This document shows positions 1 to 12,152 of a DNA stretch of 14,456 bases, piece after piece (within the stretch, counting starts at the first letter, position 1; each line of letters begins with the position of its first letter). This DNA is from Paenarthrobacter nitroguajacolicus JCM 14115. GTDB lineage: Bacteria; Actinomycetota; Actinomycetes; Actinomycetales; Micrococcaceae. A program made the translations under genes and the position numbers. The DNA is taken from positions 1-14,456 of the forward strand of contig BBFS01000117.1 in assembly GCA_001313365.1 (NCBI GenBank), written 5' to 3'. Under the pieces are notes generated by a model, which was given only the letters and a program-made list of their open reading frames with translations, was not told where the DNA came from and did no database searches.

Positions 1-910
1 CCGTTCCGGCAAGCGGGCCGGCAATCGGGCCGGCGCTGCCTCCCGCGCTCCCTGCTCCTGCTGGCACCGTTCCTGGACTCTTCGTCCTCACGTTCCTGCT
101 GCCCATTGTTGTGGCCATCATTTCCAGCTTCACCAAAGTGACCCGCAGCGGACTCTTCGGCGAGGCAGGCGTGACCAGCGAGTTCGCCGGCTTCAGCAAC
201 TACGCTCAAGCCCTTGCCGACGGCAGCTTCGTCGCGTCCATCGGTCGAATGCTGCTGTTCGGCGTAGTCCAGGTGCCCGTCATGATCGTCTTGTGCACGG
301 CGTTGGCCCTCATGCTGGAATCGGCCTCGGCAAAATGGCCGGGCTTCTTCCGTGCCGCCTACTTCCTCCCTTACGGCGTGCCGGGCGTGATCGCCACCAT
401 CCTGTGGTCCTTCCTGTACGTGCCCGGGCTCAGCCCGTTGTTTGACGTGGCCAAGATTGTTGGCCTGACCCCGGATTTCCTCGGCGCGAACAGCGTGCTG
501 TGGTCCATCGCGAATATCGTCACGTGGAGCTACACGGGCTACAACATGCTGATCATCGTGGCGCAGTTGAAAGCCATTCCGGTGGAACTTTACGAGGCCG
601 CAAAGGTGGATGGTGCCTCCACGTGGCGCGTTGCCCGGAGCATCCAGCTCCCCCCCTGATTCGTCCGGCCCTTATGCTCACCACCGTGTTTTCCATCATC
701 GGAACCCTGCAGCTCTTCGCTGAGGCGCAAGTCCTCAAGACGGTGGCTCCGGCAATCGACAGCCAATACACGCCGAACCTCAGTGCCTACACAACGGCCT
801 TTGCCTATAACGACTACAACGTCGCAGCAGCCCAGTCGGTCATCATCGCCGTGGCCGCTTTTGCCCTTTCCTTCGCCTTCCTCGCACTGACGAACAGGAA
901 GTCCTCATGA
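1..910 (+). CDS. Sugar ABC transporter permease, MalF-type (5' end cut off by window edge)
   Basis: Inner-membrane permease of a carbohydrate ABC importer (binding-protein-dependent transport family). Several hydrophobic segments are visible, beginning around base 49 (SLLLLAPFL, then LFVLTFLLPIVVAII). The conserved EAA loop, which docks the ATPase, is readable as YEAAKVDGASTWRVARSI at about 589-642. The gene enters from the left edge. Its frame breaks near base 76, where one base appears lost between APFL and LFVLTF, and again at the C-run 650-656. At that run QLP-LIRPAL needs five Cs, seven are present, and a false TGA follows at 657-659. The protein then continues as LIRPALMLTTVFSIIGTLQ to the stop at 908-910. 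That stop overlaps the next start (ATGA), so the two permeases are translationally coupled. The exact sugar cannot be read from the permease; the downstream beta-galactosidase suggests a galactoside. Confidence 0.9.
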
Positions 911-1826
911 CCGCCACCGCCACGAAGCCCACCACCACCGCCGTCCGCAGCAAGGCTTCGGCAGGCCCGGACCGCTCAGCAGGACGACGGCGGTCATCCA
1001 CCATCATCGTCACCGCACTTTTGGTGGTGGTGGCCTTGTACTTCCTGATTCCCGTGTACTGGGTGTTCGTCGCCTCCACGAAATCCACCGCCGATCTCTT
1101 TTCCACCAACGGCTTCTGGTTCGCGCCACATTCTCTTTGTGGGAAAACATCGCTCGCGTGGTCAGCTATGACAACGGCATCTTTGGCCGCTGGTTCCTGA
1201 ACTCGGCGATCTACGCCGGCATCGGCGCACTCCTGGCCACGTACTTCGCTGCGGCCGGAGGCTACGCGCTGGCCAAGTACCAGTTCCGGGGGGGCCGGAA
1301 CCTGGTGTTCGGCACCATCCTGGGCGGCGTGCTGGTCCCCGGTACGGCCACTGCCTTGCCGCTCTTCCTGCTGTTTAGCCAGATGGGCCTGGCGAACACC
1401 TACTGGAGTGTCCTGCTGCCATCACTGGTCTCCCCTTTCGGGCTGTTCCTCTGCCGCATCTACGCCCAGGCCACTGTTGATACCTCGCTGATCGAGGCCG
1501 CCAGGATCGACGGCGCCGGCGAGCTCCGCATCTTCCACACCATCGGGTTGAAGGTACTCACCCCCGGCCCTGGTCACCGTATTCCTGTTCCAGCTGGTGG
1601 GCATCTGGAACAACTACTTCCTGCCGCTGGTCATGCTGTCCGACTCCGAGCTGTACCCCCCCATCACGCTCGGCCTGAATAACTGGCTGAGCCAGGTTGA
1701 CCGCCTGCCCGAATTCTATGAACTGACCACGGGCGGGGTGCTCCTTTCCATCATTCCGCTCAGCATCGCCATGGTTGTCCTGCAGCGTTTCTGGCGCGGC
1801 GGGCTGACAGAAGGAGCCGTTAAGTA

Positions 1827-1827
<1 letters not shown>
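907..1827 (+). CDS. Sugar ABC transporter permease, MalG-type
   Basis: Second permease of the sugar importer, about 300 aa, the usual MalG-type length. The ATG at 907 overlaps the preceding stop and has an AGGAAG site at 896-901. A basic N-terminus of about 35 residues precedes the first membrane segment (IIVTALLVVVALYFLIPVYW). The EAA loop reads IEAARIDGAGELRIFHTIGL at about 1492-1551. The frame breaks near 1129, where one T appears missing before FSLWENIARV, and near 1560, where five Cs stand for four in VLTPALVTVF. The G-run 1288-1294 adds a Gly in FRGRN, and the C-run 1656-1662 probably adds a Pro in LYPITLGL. The stop TAA (1825-1827) overlaps the beta-galactosidase start. The family call is secure; the transported sugar is inferred from context. 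Confidence 0.9.
1811..1816 (+). promoter_or_regulatory. Ribosome binding site fixing the beta-galactosidase start
   Basis: AAGGAG lies inside the 3' end of the upstream permease gene, 10 bases before the ATG at 1827. Together with the TAATG overlap it supports 1827 as the start and coupled translation of the three-gene operon. Confidence 0.75.
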
Positions 1828-4951
<3,124 letters not shown>

Positions 4952-4957
4952 TCGTGC

Positions 4958-5018
4958 GTTGCGAGGCCTGCTCTGCTTGCTTTCGGCGACGAATACCGCG
5001 CAGAGCGGGCCTCGCAAC
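4958..5018. repeat. Hairpin repeat copy 1 (probable bidirectional terminator)
   Basis: The left arm 4958-4976 (GTTGCGAGGCCTGCTCTGC) pairs with the right arm 5000-5018 over 19 positions, with one G-U type pair and otherwise perfect complementarity. Inside it is a second 4-bp stem, TTCG (4982-4985) with CGAA (4990-4993), closing a GCGA loop, a GNRA-type tetraloop. The stems are separated by an asymmetric internal loop (4977-4981 and 4994-4999). It begins 7 bases after the lacZ stop and lies between convergent lacZ and the MFS gene. It has no T-tail, so factor-independent termination is likely but not proven. The near-identical neighbour suggests a dispersed repeat family (REP-like), which is inference. 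Confidence 0.8.
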
Positions 5019-5034
5019 CCGCCGGAACCCCCCC

Positions 5035-5095
5035 GTTGCGGGGCCTGCTCTGCTTGCTTTCGGGGACGAATAACGCGCAGAGCGGGCCTCGCAAC
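5035..5095. repeat. Hairpin repeat copy 2 (probable bidirectional terminator)
   Basis: This copy is also 61 bases, starting 77 bases after copy 1 and separated from it by 16 bases that include a C7 run. The arms are 5035-5053 and 5077-5095. The right arm is identical to that of copy 1. The left arm differs by one base (A to G at 5041), which turns an A-T pair into a G-U type pair. The inner TTCG/CGAA stem is kept and its loop changes from GCGA to GGGA, still GNRA. It ends 6 bases beyond the inferred MFS stop (5101-5103, read on the minus strand), placing it directly at that gene's 3' end. Confidence 0.8.
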
Positions 5096-5100
5096 CAGCC

Positions 5101-6562
5101 TCAGGCAACCGGCACGGTTCCTTCTTCACGGCGTCCTTGCGGATGGTGGCACTGATGACCGCGGCCACCGTGCACATGGCAGCTGCACCCAGCCAGGCGT
5201 AGTTGTAGTGCCCGGTGGCGTCGCGGATGAACCCGGCCAGGAGGGCGGCCACTGCAGCGCCGAGCTGGTGGGCCGCGAACACCCAGCCGAACACCACGGA
5301 ACCATCGGCACCGAACACCGAGCGGCAGATAGCTGCAGTGGGAGGCACGGTGGCAACCCAGTCGAGCCCATACACCACTACGAAGATGATCATGCTCGGC
5401 TCCACGGATGAGCCCAGCAGCAGCGGCAGCACCAGCAGGCCGATCCCCCCCCTGAACTGGTAGTAAACCGCCAGCAGGACCTTGGGGTTGAAGCGGTCGG
5501 TCAACCAGCCGGACGCGATGGTCCCCCCCACGATGTCGAAGATTCCGACGACGGCCAACAAGCCTGCCGCCGTGGTTTCGGGCATGCCATGATCGTGCGC
5601 CGACGGTATGAAGTGCGTGCCGATCAGTCCGTTGGTGGTGGCTCCACAAATCGCGAACCCGGCAGCCAAGGCCCAGAACGTGCGGACTTTAGCTGCGCGC
5701 TTGAGGACCTGCAGGGCACGGATGGCTGCATTGGGGGGGAATCCCCTGAGACCGGCGACGCAACCACAGCGGCGGGCCGGCTTTGCGTCGTCGAGGTCGT
5801 TCCGGCGTCGGCGTCTTTAGCGTCAGGTTCTTGGTCACCCGGCTTCCCGCCGTCAGGCTTCTCCGCACCGTACGGTAAGACCCCCCCGACGTCGGCGGGC
5901 GAGTTCCGCAGCCAGCGCAGGACCAGCGGGACGACTGCGAGCGCACCGGCAGCGATGAGCAAGGAAGCGCCTCGCCAGCCCGGATTCTGGGCAAGCGCGG
6001 CGATGAAGGGCAGGAACACCAACTGTCCGGCTGCACTTCCTGCGGTCAGGATGCCAATGACCAGGCCACGGCTCTTAGCGAACCATGTGTTGGCGATGGT
6101 CGCAGCGAAAACCAGGGCCATGGAACCAGTGCCCAGGCCGATCAACAGCCCCCCCCAGGTGAGCAGGATCTGCCAGGACTGGTTCACGAAGACGGTCAAT
6201 GCTGAGCCGAGCCCGATGAGGCACAGCGCCAGCGAGGTGACCTTCCGGATGCCGAAGCGTTCCATGAGGGCGGCTGCGAACGGGGCCGTCAAGCCGAACA
6301 GGACCAGGTTGATGCTCACGGCCAGTGACAGCACCGTGGTGGACCAGCCGAACTCCTCCTGCAACGGGACCATGAGCACCCCCCCGGGCGCCGCACGGAA
6401 GCCTGCGGCTCCAACCAGCGCCAGGAAGGCAACTGCGGCCACGATCCAGGCGGGGTGGAGACGGCGGTTCTTGCCGGCAGGAGTTTTGCCGTTGCTTGTT
6501 TTGTCGGCACGTGTCCCGGGGTTTTCGGGCGGAGCCCCCCCGGTGACGTCGGAAGCGGTCAT
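5101..6562 (-). CDS. MFS transporter, 12 TM, monocarboxylate/OFA-like
   Basis: Major facilitator superfamily carrier of about 480 aa; substrate not determinable. ATG at 6562 with GGAG at 6572-6575. A polar N-terminus of about 40 residues (MTASDVTGG to KNRRLHP) precedes TM1 (AWIVAAVAFLALVGAAGF). The first half includes EEFGWSTTVLSLAVSINLVLFG and LMERFGIRKV (the loop 2-3 type motif); GWRGASLLIAAGALAVVPLVL is TM6. A long charged linker (about 5750-5900) leads to TM7 (FWALAAGFAICGATTNGL), and the second half carries SGWLTDRFNPK. The frame breaks at the G-run 5733-5739 (seven for five). Runs at 5445-5452, 5523-5529, 6149-6156 and 6379-6385 add codons. At the 3' end one base seems lost near KKE: as written the frame runs on through both hairpin repeats, while one added base gives TVPVA and a stop at 5101-5103. 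It lies directly downstream of the HxlR gene. Confidence 0.85.
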
Positions 6563-6578
6563 GCGGGGGATCTCCGTT

Positions 6579-7083
6579 TCAGGGGAAGCTGTGGTGGGTG
6601 CAATGGCGAGCGGGAGTGGGTGGTCGCTGCGTTTGAGGCTATGCCAGCTGGTGTTGGCGGCGGTCAGCCGGGCCCCGCAGTTGGTGCATGTGTCCGCTGA
6701 CAACGTGGCTTGCCCGCAGTCGGTGTGGATGACCTTCATATGGGACACCTCGTTGGGAGCGTCCAGGTGCTTCTCGGCCCAGATGATGATGGCGTTGAGC
6801 ACTGGAAGCGTGTCCTCGCCTTTGCTCGTGAGGACATATTCCTGCCGCGTGCGGGAGCCGTCCTGGTATGGGCGTTGGGCGAGCAGTCCGGCGTCGAGGA
6901 GCCATCCCAGGCGTTTGCTGAGGACGTTGTCCGCTACCTCGAGGCGTTGCTTGATGGCGTCGAAGCGTCCGTTGCCGAAGAAGATTTCGCGGAGGACCAG
7001 GCTCCCCCCCAAGGGTCGCCGAGGACATCCAGGCCACGGGCAAGGCTGCACGTGCGGGCAGACCAGTCGGAACGAAGAGGCAT
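6579..7083 (-). CDS. HxlR-family winged-helix transcriptional regulator
   Basis: DNA-binding repressor or activator of the HxlR/MarR-like class. The hallmark helix-turn-helix is clear: LDVLGDPWGSLVLREIFFGN (split by a frame break), RFDAIKQRLEVADNVLSKRL, then the wing LLAQRPYQDGSRTRQEYVLT and KGEDTLPVLNAIIIWAEKHL. The C-terminal tail has a CX10CX2C pattern (HTDCGQ, then CTNCG), like the cysteine tails of many actinobacterial HxlR proteins; metal or redox sensing is only a possibility. I chose the ATG at 7083; an in-frame GTG lies 6 bases upstream. The run 7004-7010 has seven bases where DPWGSLVL needs five, shifting the frame. The 3' end is uncertain: in the sequence given the frame runs into the MFS start without a stop, while a TGA one frame over (6579-6581) would end it just before the MFS ribosome site. 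Confidence 0.82.
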
Positions 7084-7093
7084 GCGCACAAAA

Positions 7094-7120
7094 CTAGCTG
7101 ACTTCCCTAAAGAAAGCTAG
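7094..7120. promoter_or_regulatory. Inverted repeat, candidate HxlR operator
   Basis: CTAGCT (7094-7099) and AGCTAG (7115-7120) form a perfect inverted repeat with centres 21 bp apart, two helical turns. It lies 11 bases upstream of the HxlR start and in the divergent gap before the phospholipase gene. That spacing suits a dimeric winged-helix regulator acting on its own promoter. The pairing is seen in the sequence; the operator role is inferred. Confidence 0.4.
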
Positions 7121-7148
7121 GTGTTGCTGCACCGGATACGAGCAGTTA

Positions 7149-7177
7149 CGGCAAAACACACCCCCGCCGGTTTGCCG
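7149..7177. promoter_or_regulatory. Inverted repeat in the HxlR-phospholipase gap
   Basis: CGGCAAA (7149-7155) and TTTGCCG (7171-7177) are perfect 7-base arms around 15 bases. The repeat sits 73 bases before the phospholipase start. It may be a second operator or a leader hairpin. I could not identify a convincing -35/-10 promoter pair here. Confidence 0.35.
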
Positions 7178-7249
7178 CAGTTTCATCATCGGTTCACTCT
7201 CCATGCCTACGCTGGCCCAGTCGACTCCGACCACGAAAGGCACCCCTGA

Positions 7250-9406
7250 ATGTCCTCGAAAACCCCTGATATGGTGAATCGTTCAACCGAAGGAACCGGC
7301 GGACTTTCCCGTCGCGGCTTCCTCGGCACGGCAGCTGCAGCGACGGCGCTTGCTGCTGCGGGCTCCCTACTGCCTCCGTCCGTGCAGGCTGCCATGGCCA
7401 GGCCGGTCCCGCCCGGAAACTTGCAGTCCATCAAGCACGTGATTGTCCTGATGCAGGAGAACCGGTCTTTCGATCACTACTTCGGCTCGCTGCGGGGGCG
7501 TCCGAGGATACGGTGACAAGTCCGTGACCCGCTTGCCGAATGGCAAGTCCATGTTCGAGCAGCCCCGGGCCACCGGCGAAACTGTCCTGCCGTTCTCCCT
7601 CCGAAAGGCCGCGGAACTGGCTGGCAGGCCCGGTTCCGACATCCAGTACCTGGGCGATCTGGACCACTCGTTCAACGGGACCACGACGGCGTGGAACAAC
7701 GGCTGGTGTGACAAGTGGATTCCCGCGAAGAGTGCCTCCACCATGACTTTCTACGAGCGCCAGGACATCCCGCTGCAGTACGAACTCGCGGACACTTTCA
7801 CCATCTGCGATGCCTACCACTGCTCGGTCAACGGCTCCACGAACCCCCAACCGCAACTACCTCTGGAGCGGCACCACAGGCAATGAGCCCGGCAGCACCA
7901 AGCGTGCCGTGACCAACGCGGCCTACAGCTACGATCACGGCGGTTACGACTGGACCACCTACTGAGCGCCTGGAGAACTCCGGGGGTGTCATGGAAGATC
8001 TACCAGGACTGGGACAACTTCACCGACAACGCCGTGGAGTACTTCCAAACGTTCAAGCGATCGGCCGCAAAATGCTGGCATCCGTGGAGGGAAATTTCCG
8101 CACCACGGAAGAGTTCTACGACCACCTCGCCGGGAAGTCCACAGCCGAGCAGGACCGCCTCCTCGCCCAGCTGGAGCAAGGCCGCGCCGCCCTCACCGAA
8201 GCCGAGAGGTCCCTGTTCGACAAAGCCATGTGGCGCGGACGTCCCGACACTCTCCTGGAACGCCTTGGCGCAGACATCACAGGCGGCACCCTCCCGAAGG
8301 TCAGCTGGCTGGTACCGTCCGCAGCTGACTCCGAACACCCCCGGCGCTTCCACACCGGTGGGCAGTGCCAACTTCGTCTACCGCCTCCTGGACGCTGTGG
8401 CCAGCAACCCTGACACGTGGGACAGCACTGCCATCTTCCTCAACTTTGACGAGAACGATGGCTACTTCGACCACGTCCCGCCGCCTGTCCAGCCGCGACC
8501 GGCGTCAGGCGAGTCCACTGAGTGGACCACGGCACGGCCCATCGGCCTGGGACCTCGTGTGCCCATGACCGTTGTTTCACCGTGGACCGTGGGCGGTTAC
8601 GTCAGCTCCGAAGTCTTCGACCACACGTCGGTGCTCCGCTTCCTGGAGCGCTGGACCGGCGTAGAGGAACCGAACATCTCCCCGTGGCGCCGCGAAGTCT
8701 GCGGTGACCTGACGGGTGTCTTCAACTTCGCATCCCCCCGGCACACCGCCAACTCTTGAGCACCCCGACGCTGTCCCCGCCAAGATCAGCCGCTGGCGCC
8801 CGAATCCCCCCCGGCCGTCCAGGTAGCGCCCATCCAGGAAACGGGCAGCCGGCCGGCCCGCCCGCTCCCCCCCTACAGGCCTCGGGTTTCGGCTTCTGTG
8901 CAAGCCGGAAAGATCGCCCTGACGCTAGCTAACGCAGGCACCAGTTCAACCCACTTCACCGTGTACGGGTACGCAGGCGAAGTTACCGAACCCCCGGCAC
9001 GTGGACGTCCTCGGCCGGCAAAACGTGGACCTCCCCCCCGTCGCGTCCGGCGCCTTCGACGTCGTCGTCACCGGCCCCCCCAACCGGTACCAGTACGAAC
9101 TGAAAGGCACGACGGCGGGCGCGGCGTTCGGCGTCGACGTCACCGTCAACGGCCGCCGCGGCAGGAAGGACGTTGAACTGGAGCTGCGCAACAACGGCAC
9201 CGCAACGGTAAGCCTGGGGGTTGAAGTCGCTGCAGTATGCGGACGGCGTCGAAACCGTGAAGCTCAAGCCGGGACACACCAGGAAGATCGGTTGGGAGAC
9301 CCTGAACGGCTGGTACGACCTGGAAATCACCTCTGCCGAAGACACCACGTTCCGTCGTCGCCTGACGGGCCGTGAAGAAGACGGCCGCGAGGGAATCTCC
9401 GGCTAG
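7250..9406 (+). CDS. Phospholipase C, phosphocholine-specific type, Tat-secreted
   Basis: Exported phosphoesterase that cleaves phosphatidylcholine-type lipids, releasing a phosphorylated head group for phosphate or carbon supply. About 700 aa, normal for this family. ATG at 7250 with GAAAGG at 7235-7240. The twin-arginine signal is SRRGFLG at residues 20-26, then an Ala-rich segment and likely cleavage near SVQA (residues 44-47). The phosphoesterase domain has ENRSFDHYFG near its start, AYHCSVNGSTNPNRNYLWSG, SWLVPSAADSEHPG and NFDENDGYFDHVPPP. The C-terminal part contains two beta-rich repeats (TLANAGTSSTHFTVYGY; LELRNNGTATVSLGVEV and GWYDLEI), matching the DUF756 domains of these enzymes. 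Frame breaks occur near 7495, 7848, 7958-7985, 8056, 8340, 8734-8739, 8993 and 9220. The apparent TGA at 8757 follows the six-C run 8734-8739; with five Cs the protein reads on through TLEHPDAVPAKISRW. Substrate choice is by family similarity. Confidence 0.87.
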
Positions 9407-9425
9407 CCGAAGAGCACCAACAAGA

Positions 9426-9490
9426 AATCCGGCTCTTGTTCGTCACCCCCCCGCCGTTGAACGGCGAGGAGCACGAACAAGAGCCGGATT
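9426..9490. terminator. Long perfect hairpin between convergent genes (bidirectional terminator)
   Basis: AATCCGGCTCTTGTTCGT (9426-9443) is fully complementary to 9473-9490, giving an 18-bp perfect stem. A nested 5-bp stem, GCCGT (9453-9457) with ACGGC (9461-9465), sits at the tip. It begins 19 bases after the phospholipase stop and ends 7 bases from the metB stop, so it serves convergent transcripts. A C7 run (9446-9452) in the inner loop is probably over-called. Confidence 0.75.
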
Positions 9491-9497
9491 CGAGGGT

Positions 9498-10666
9498 TTA
9501 GCCGATTTTGGCGAAGGCCTGCTCAAGGTCTGCGATCAGGTCCTCGGCTTCTTCGATTCCGCAGGAAAGGCGGAGGAGGTTGACCGGGACAGCCAGTTCA
9601 GTACCCTTCACGGAAGCGTGGGTCATCTCCGAGGGGGGGTAGTTCATGAGGGACTCGATGCCACCCAGGGATTCGGCAAGAGTGAACACCGACGTGGATT
9701 CGGCAACCGTGCGGGCAGCCGCTTCGCCACCCTTGAACTGTACGGAGACCATGCCGCCGAACTTCTTCATCTGCTTGGCCGCGAGCTCGTGTCCTGGGTG
9801 GTCCGGGAGGCCCGGGTAAAGGACGGCCTCAACTTCGGGACGCTGCAGCAACCATTCGGCCACGGCCTGGCCGTTCTCGCTGTGGCGGTCCATGCGAACG
9901 CCCAGCGTCTTCAGGCCACGGGTTGTCAGGAAGGCATCCATGGCCCCGAGACGGCACCGACGGCGAACTGGATGAAACCGATCTTCTCTGCCAGCTCATC
10001 GTCCTTGACCACGATCGCGCCACCCACAACGTCGGAGTGGCCGCCGATGTACTTGGTGGTGGAGTGGACCACCACATCGCGCCCAAGGCGAGCGGGGGGG
10101 TCTGCAAGTAGGGGGACGCGAAGGTGTTGTCCACCACCAGGAGGGCACCGGCGTCGTGCGCTACGGCGGCGAGTGCTCGATGTCCGTGATCTTCATCATC
10201 GGGTTGGACGGCGTCTCCACCCACACCATGCGTGTCTTGTTCGCTGCAACAGCAGCAGCCACGGCGTCGAGATCGGACATGTCCACGGGGGGTGTTGCCG
10301 ATGCCCCCCAGTCTCCCAGCACTCGGTTGATGAGGCGGTACGTGCCACCGTAGGCGTCGTTGCCCAGGACGATGTGGTCACCGGGGCGAGCGATCGCGCG
10401 GATCAGTGAGTCCTCAGCGGCCAGGCCGGAGCCGAAGGAGAACGCCGCGGTGCCACCTTCGAGGGCGGCAAGCTGCTCTTGAAGGCGTCGCGGGTGGGGT
10501 TCCCGCCGCGCCCGTATTCGTAGCCTGAGCGCAGGTTGCCAATACCGTCCTGGGCATAGGTGGTGCTGAAGTGCAGCGGAGGCACCACAGCACCGGTCAC
10601 CGGTTCGAAGGCCTGTCCGGCGTGGACGGCGCGTGTGTTGAACCCGGCGTTGTTGCTGGCAGACAT
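9498..10666 (-). CDS. metB: Cystathionine gamma-synthase / gamma-lyase (PLP enzyme)
   Basis: Fold-type I PLP enzyme of the Cys/Met metabolism family, about 388 aa, full length. ATG at 10666 with AGAGGAG at 10672-10678. Readable motifs in order: [37 protein letters not shown], the PLP-lysine motif [12 protein letters not shown] (Lys codon at 10052-10054), [16 protein letters not shown], and the C-terminal [12 protein letters not shown] and [22 protein letters not shown]. Frame breaks occur near 10480, 10287-10309, 10185, 10070 and 9945; the runs 9633-9639 and 10094-10100 add codons or bases. It follows cbs by 47 bases on the same strand, as cbs and metB are neighbours in mycobacteria. Beside cbs it may act mainly as a gamma-lyase, making cysteine; motif reading alone cannot separate synthase from lyase. 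Confidence 0.9.
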
Positions 10667-10671
10667 GGAAG

Positions 10672-10678
10672 CTCCTCT
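10672..10678 (-). promoter_or_regulatory. Ribosome binding site of metB
   Basis: Read on the minus strand this is AGAGGAG, 5 bases before the ATG at 10666. It is the strongest ribosome site in the window. It supports separate initiation of metB after the short 47-base gap behind cbs. Confidence 0.7.
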
Positions 10679-10713
10679 GGGTTTGAATTGATTGGATCAG
10701 CGCGGGGGGGCGC

Positions 10714-12102
10714 CTAATTGCTCAGGTACGCCAAAAGGTCGTGGCGCGTCAGGATGCCCACCGGCGCGCGACGAAAGTCACCATGACGGTATCGACGTCG
10801 GACAGCAGCTCACGCGCGGCGGAAATGGTCTCCAGTGATCCGATGACCGGGAGCCTGTCCCCCATATGTTCGGAGATCATGTCCGTCAGCTTCGCTTCCC
10901 CCCCACGGAACAACTTGCTGGTGAGGCTGCGCTCGTCCACGGCACCCAAGACCTCGCCCATCACCACCGGTGGTTCCTGCGAGAGCACCGGGATGTGGGA
11001 GACGCCGAACTCGTTCATGATGTTGATGACGTCGCGCACCGTCTCATTCGGGTGGATGTGGACCAGGTCCGGCATCTCGCCCGTCTTGGATTTGAGCACC
11101 TCGCCCACGGAAGCTTCTTCGCCACCGGAGAGGAAGCCGTAGGAACGCATCCATTGGTCGTTGAAAATCTTGGCAAGGTAGCCGCGGCCGGAATCCGGGA
11201 GGATCACCACCACCACGGCGGACTCGTCCAGGTCCTTGGCAGCCTGGAGCGCCGCGACCACGGCCATGCCGGAGGAACCGCCCACCAAGAGGCCCTCTTC
11301 CCGGGCCAGCCGGCGGGTCATGGAGAAGGAGTCGGCGTCGGAGACAGCGATCACGTCATCCGGAACGGCGGGATCGTAGTTGCCGGGCCACATGTCCTCG
11401 CCCACGCCCTCCACGAAGTAGGGCCGGCCGGTTCCGCCTGAGTAGACCGAGCCTTCCGGATCAGCTCCGATGACCTTGACCGGGCCGCCGTCGGTCTCCG
11501 AACGGTCCGCCGAGACCTGCTTGAGGTAGCGGCCGGTTCCAGTGATGGTGCCGCCGGTACCGGCGCCGATGACTACGTGCGTGACCCGCCCGTCTGTGTC
11601 CTGCCAGATTTCCGGGCCCGTGGACTCGAAGTGGCTGCCGGGAGCGGCGGGGGTTGGAGAACTGGTCCGGCTTGAAGGCGCCCGGGATCTCCTTGACCAA
11701 GCGGTCGGAGACGCCGTAATAGCTCTGCGGGCTGTCGGGCGCGACGGCGGTGGGCGTCACCACAACTTCGGCACCGTACGCCTGAAGCACGGCGCGCTTG
11801 TCTTCGCCTACTTTGTCCGGCACCACGAAAATGCACTTGTAGCCCTTTTGCTGGGCTACGAGCGCCAGTCCCACTCCGGTGTTGCCCGACGTCGGTTCAA
11901 CGATGGTTCCACCCGGCTTGAGCCGGCCGTCCTTTTCCGCATCTTCGATCATCTTCACGGCGATCCGGTCCTTGATGGATCCGCCGGGATTGATGTATTC
12001 GAGCTTCACCAGGACGGTGGCTTTGATGCCCTCGGTAACGTGGTTGAGCTTGATGAGGGGCGTATTGCCGATGAGGTCCAACACGGACTGGGCGTACTTC
12101 AT
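10714..12102 (-). CDS. cbs: Cystathionine beta-synthase with C-terminal CBS domains
   Basis: PLP enzyme that condenses homocysteine with serine to form cystathionine; about 460 aa, the normal bacterial size. ATG at 12102, where MKYAQSVLDLIGNTPLIKLN is the standard N-terminus. The PLP-lysine is K44 in NPGGSIKDR (codon 11971-11973), followed by VEPTSGNTGVGLALVAQQKGY, the PLP-phosphate loop VIGAGTGGTITGTGRYLKQV, and EEGLLVGGSSGMAV. Two C-terminal CBS motifs follow: VRDVINIMNEFGVSHIPVLS and a second ending in ILTRHDLLAYLSN. The frame breaks near 11650, where five Cs stand for four in FSNPAAPGS, and near 10770, where one base is lost before APVGILTRHD. The stop is TAG at 10714-10716. O-acetylserine sulfhydrylase is excluded by the C-terminal regulatory pair. 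It probably shares a transcript with the upstream VOC gene and downstream metB. Confidence 0.92.
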
Positions 12103-12152
12103 AGGTACAAAGTTACCGCCTGGTCGCCAGGGGGATTGACCCGACCCCTTCG

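Noticed and set aside
4958..5095. CRISPR array
   Set aside because: Only two units occur, each a long palindrome of 61 bases with a 16-base gap. There are no regularly sized unique spacers and no cas genes nearby.
8757..8759. True stop of the phospholipase gene, leaving separate small genes at 8760-9406
   Set aside because: With five rather than six Cs at 8734-8739 the protein continues as PTLEHPDAVPAKISRW into the C-terminal repeats this family normally carries.
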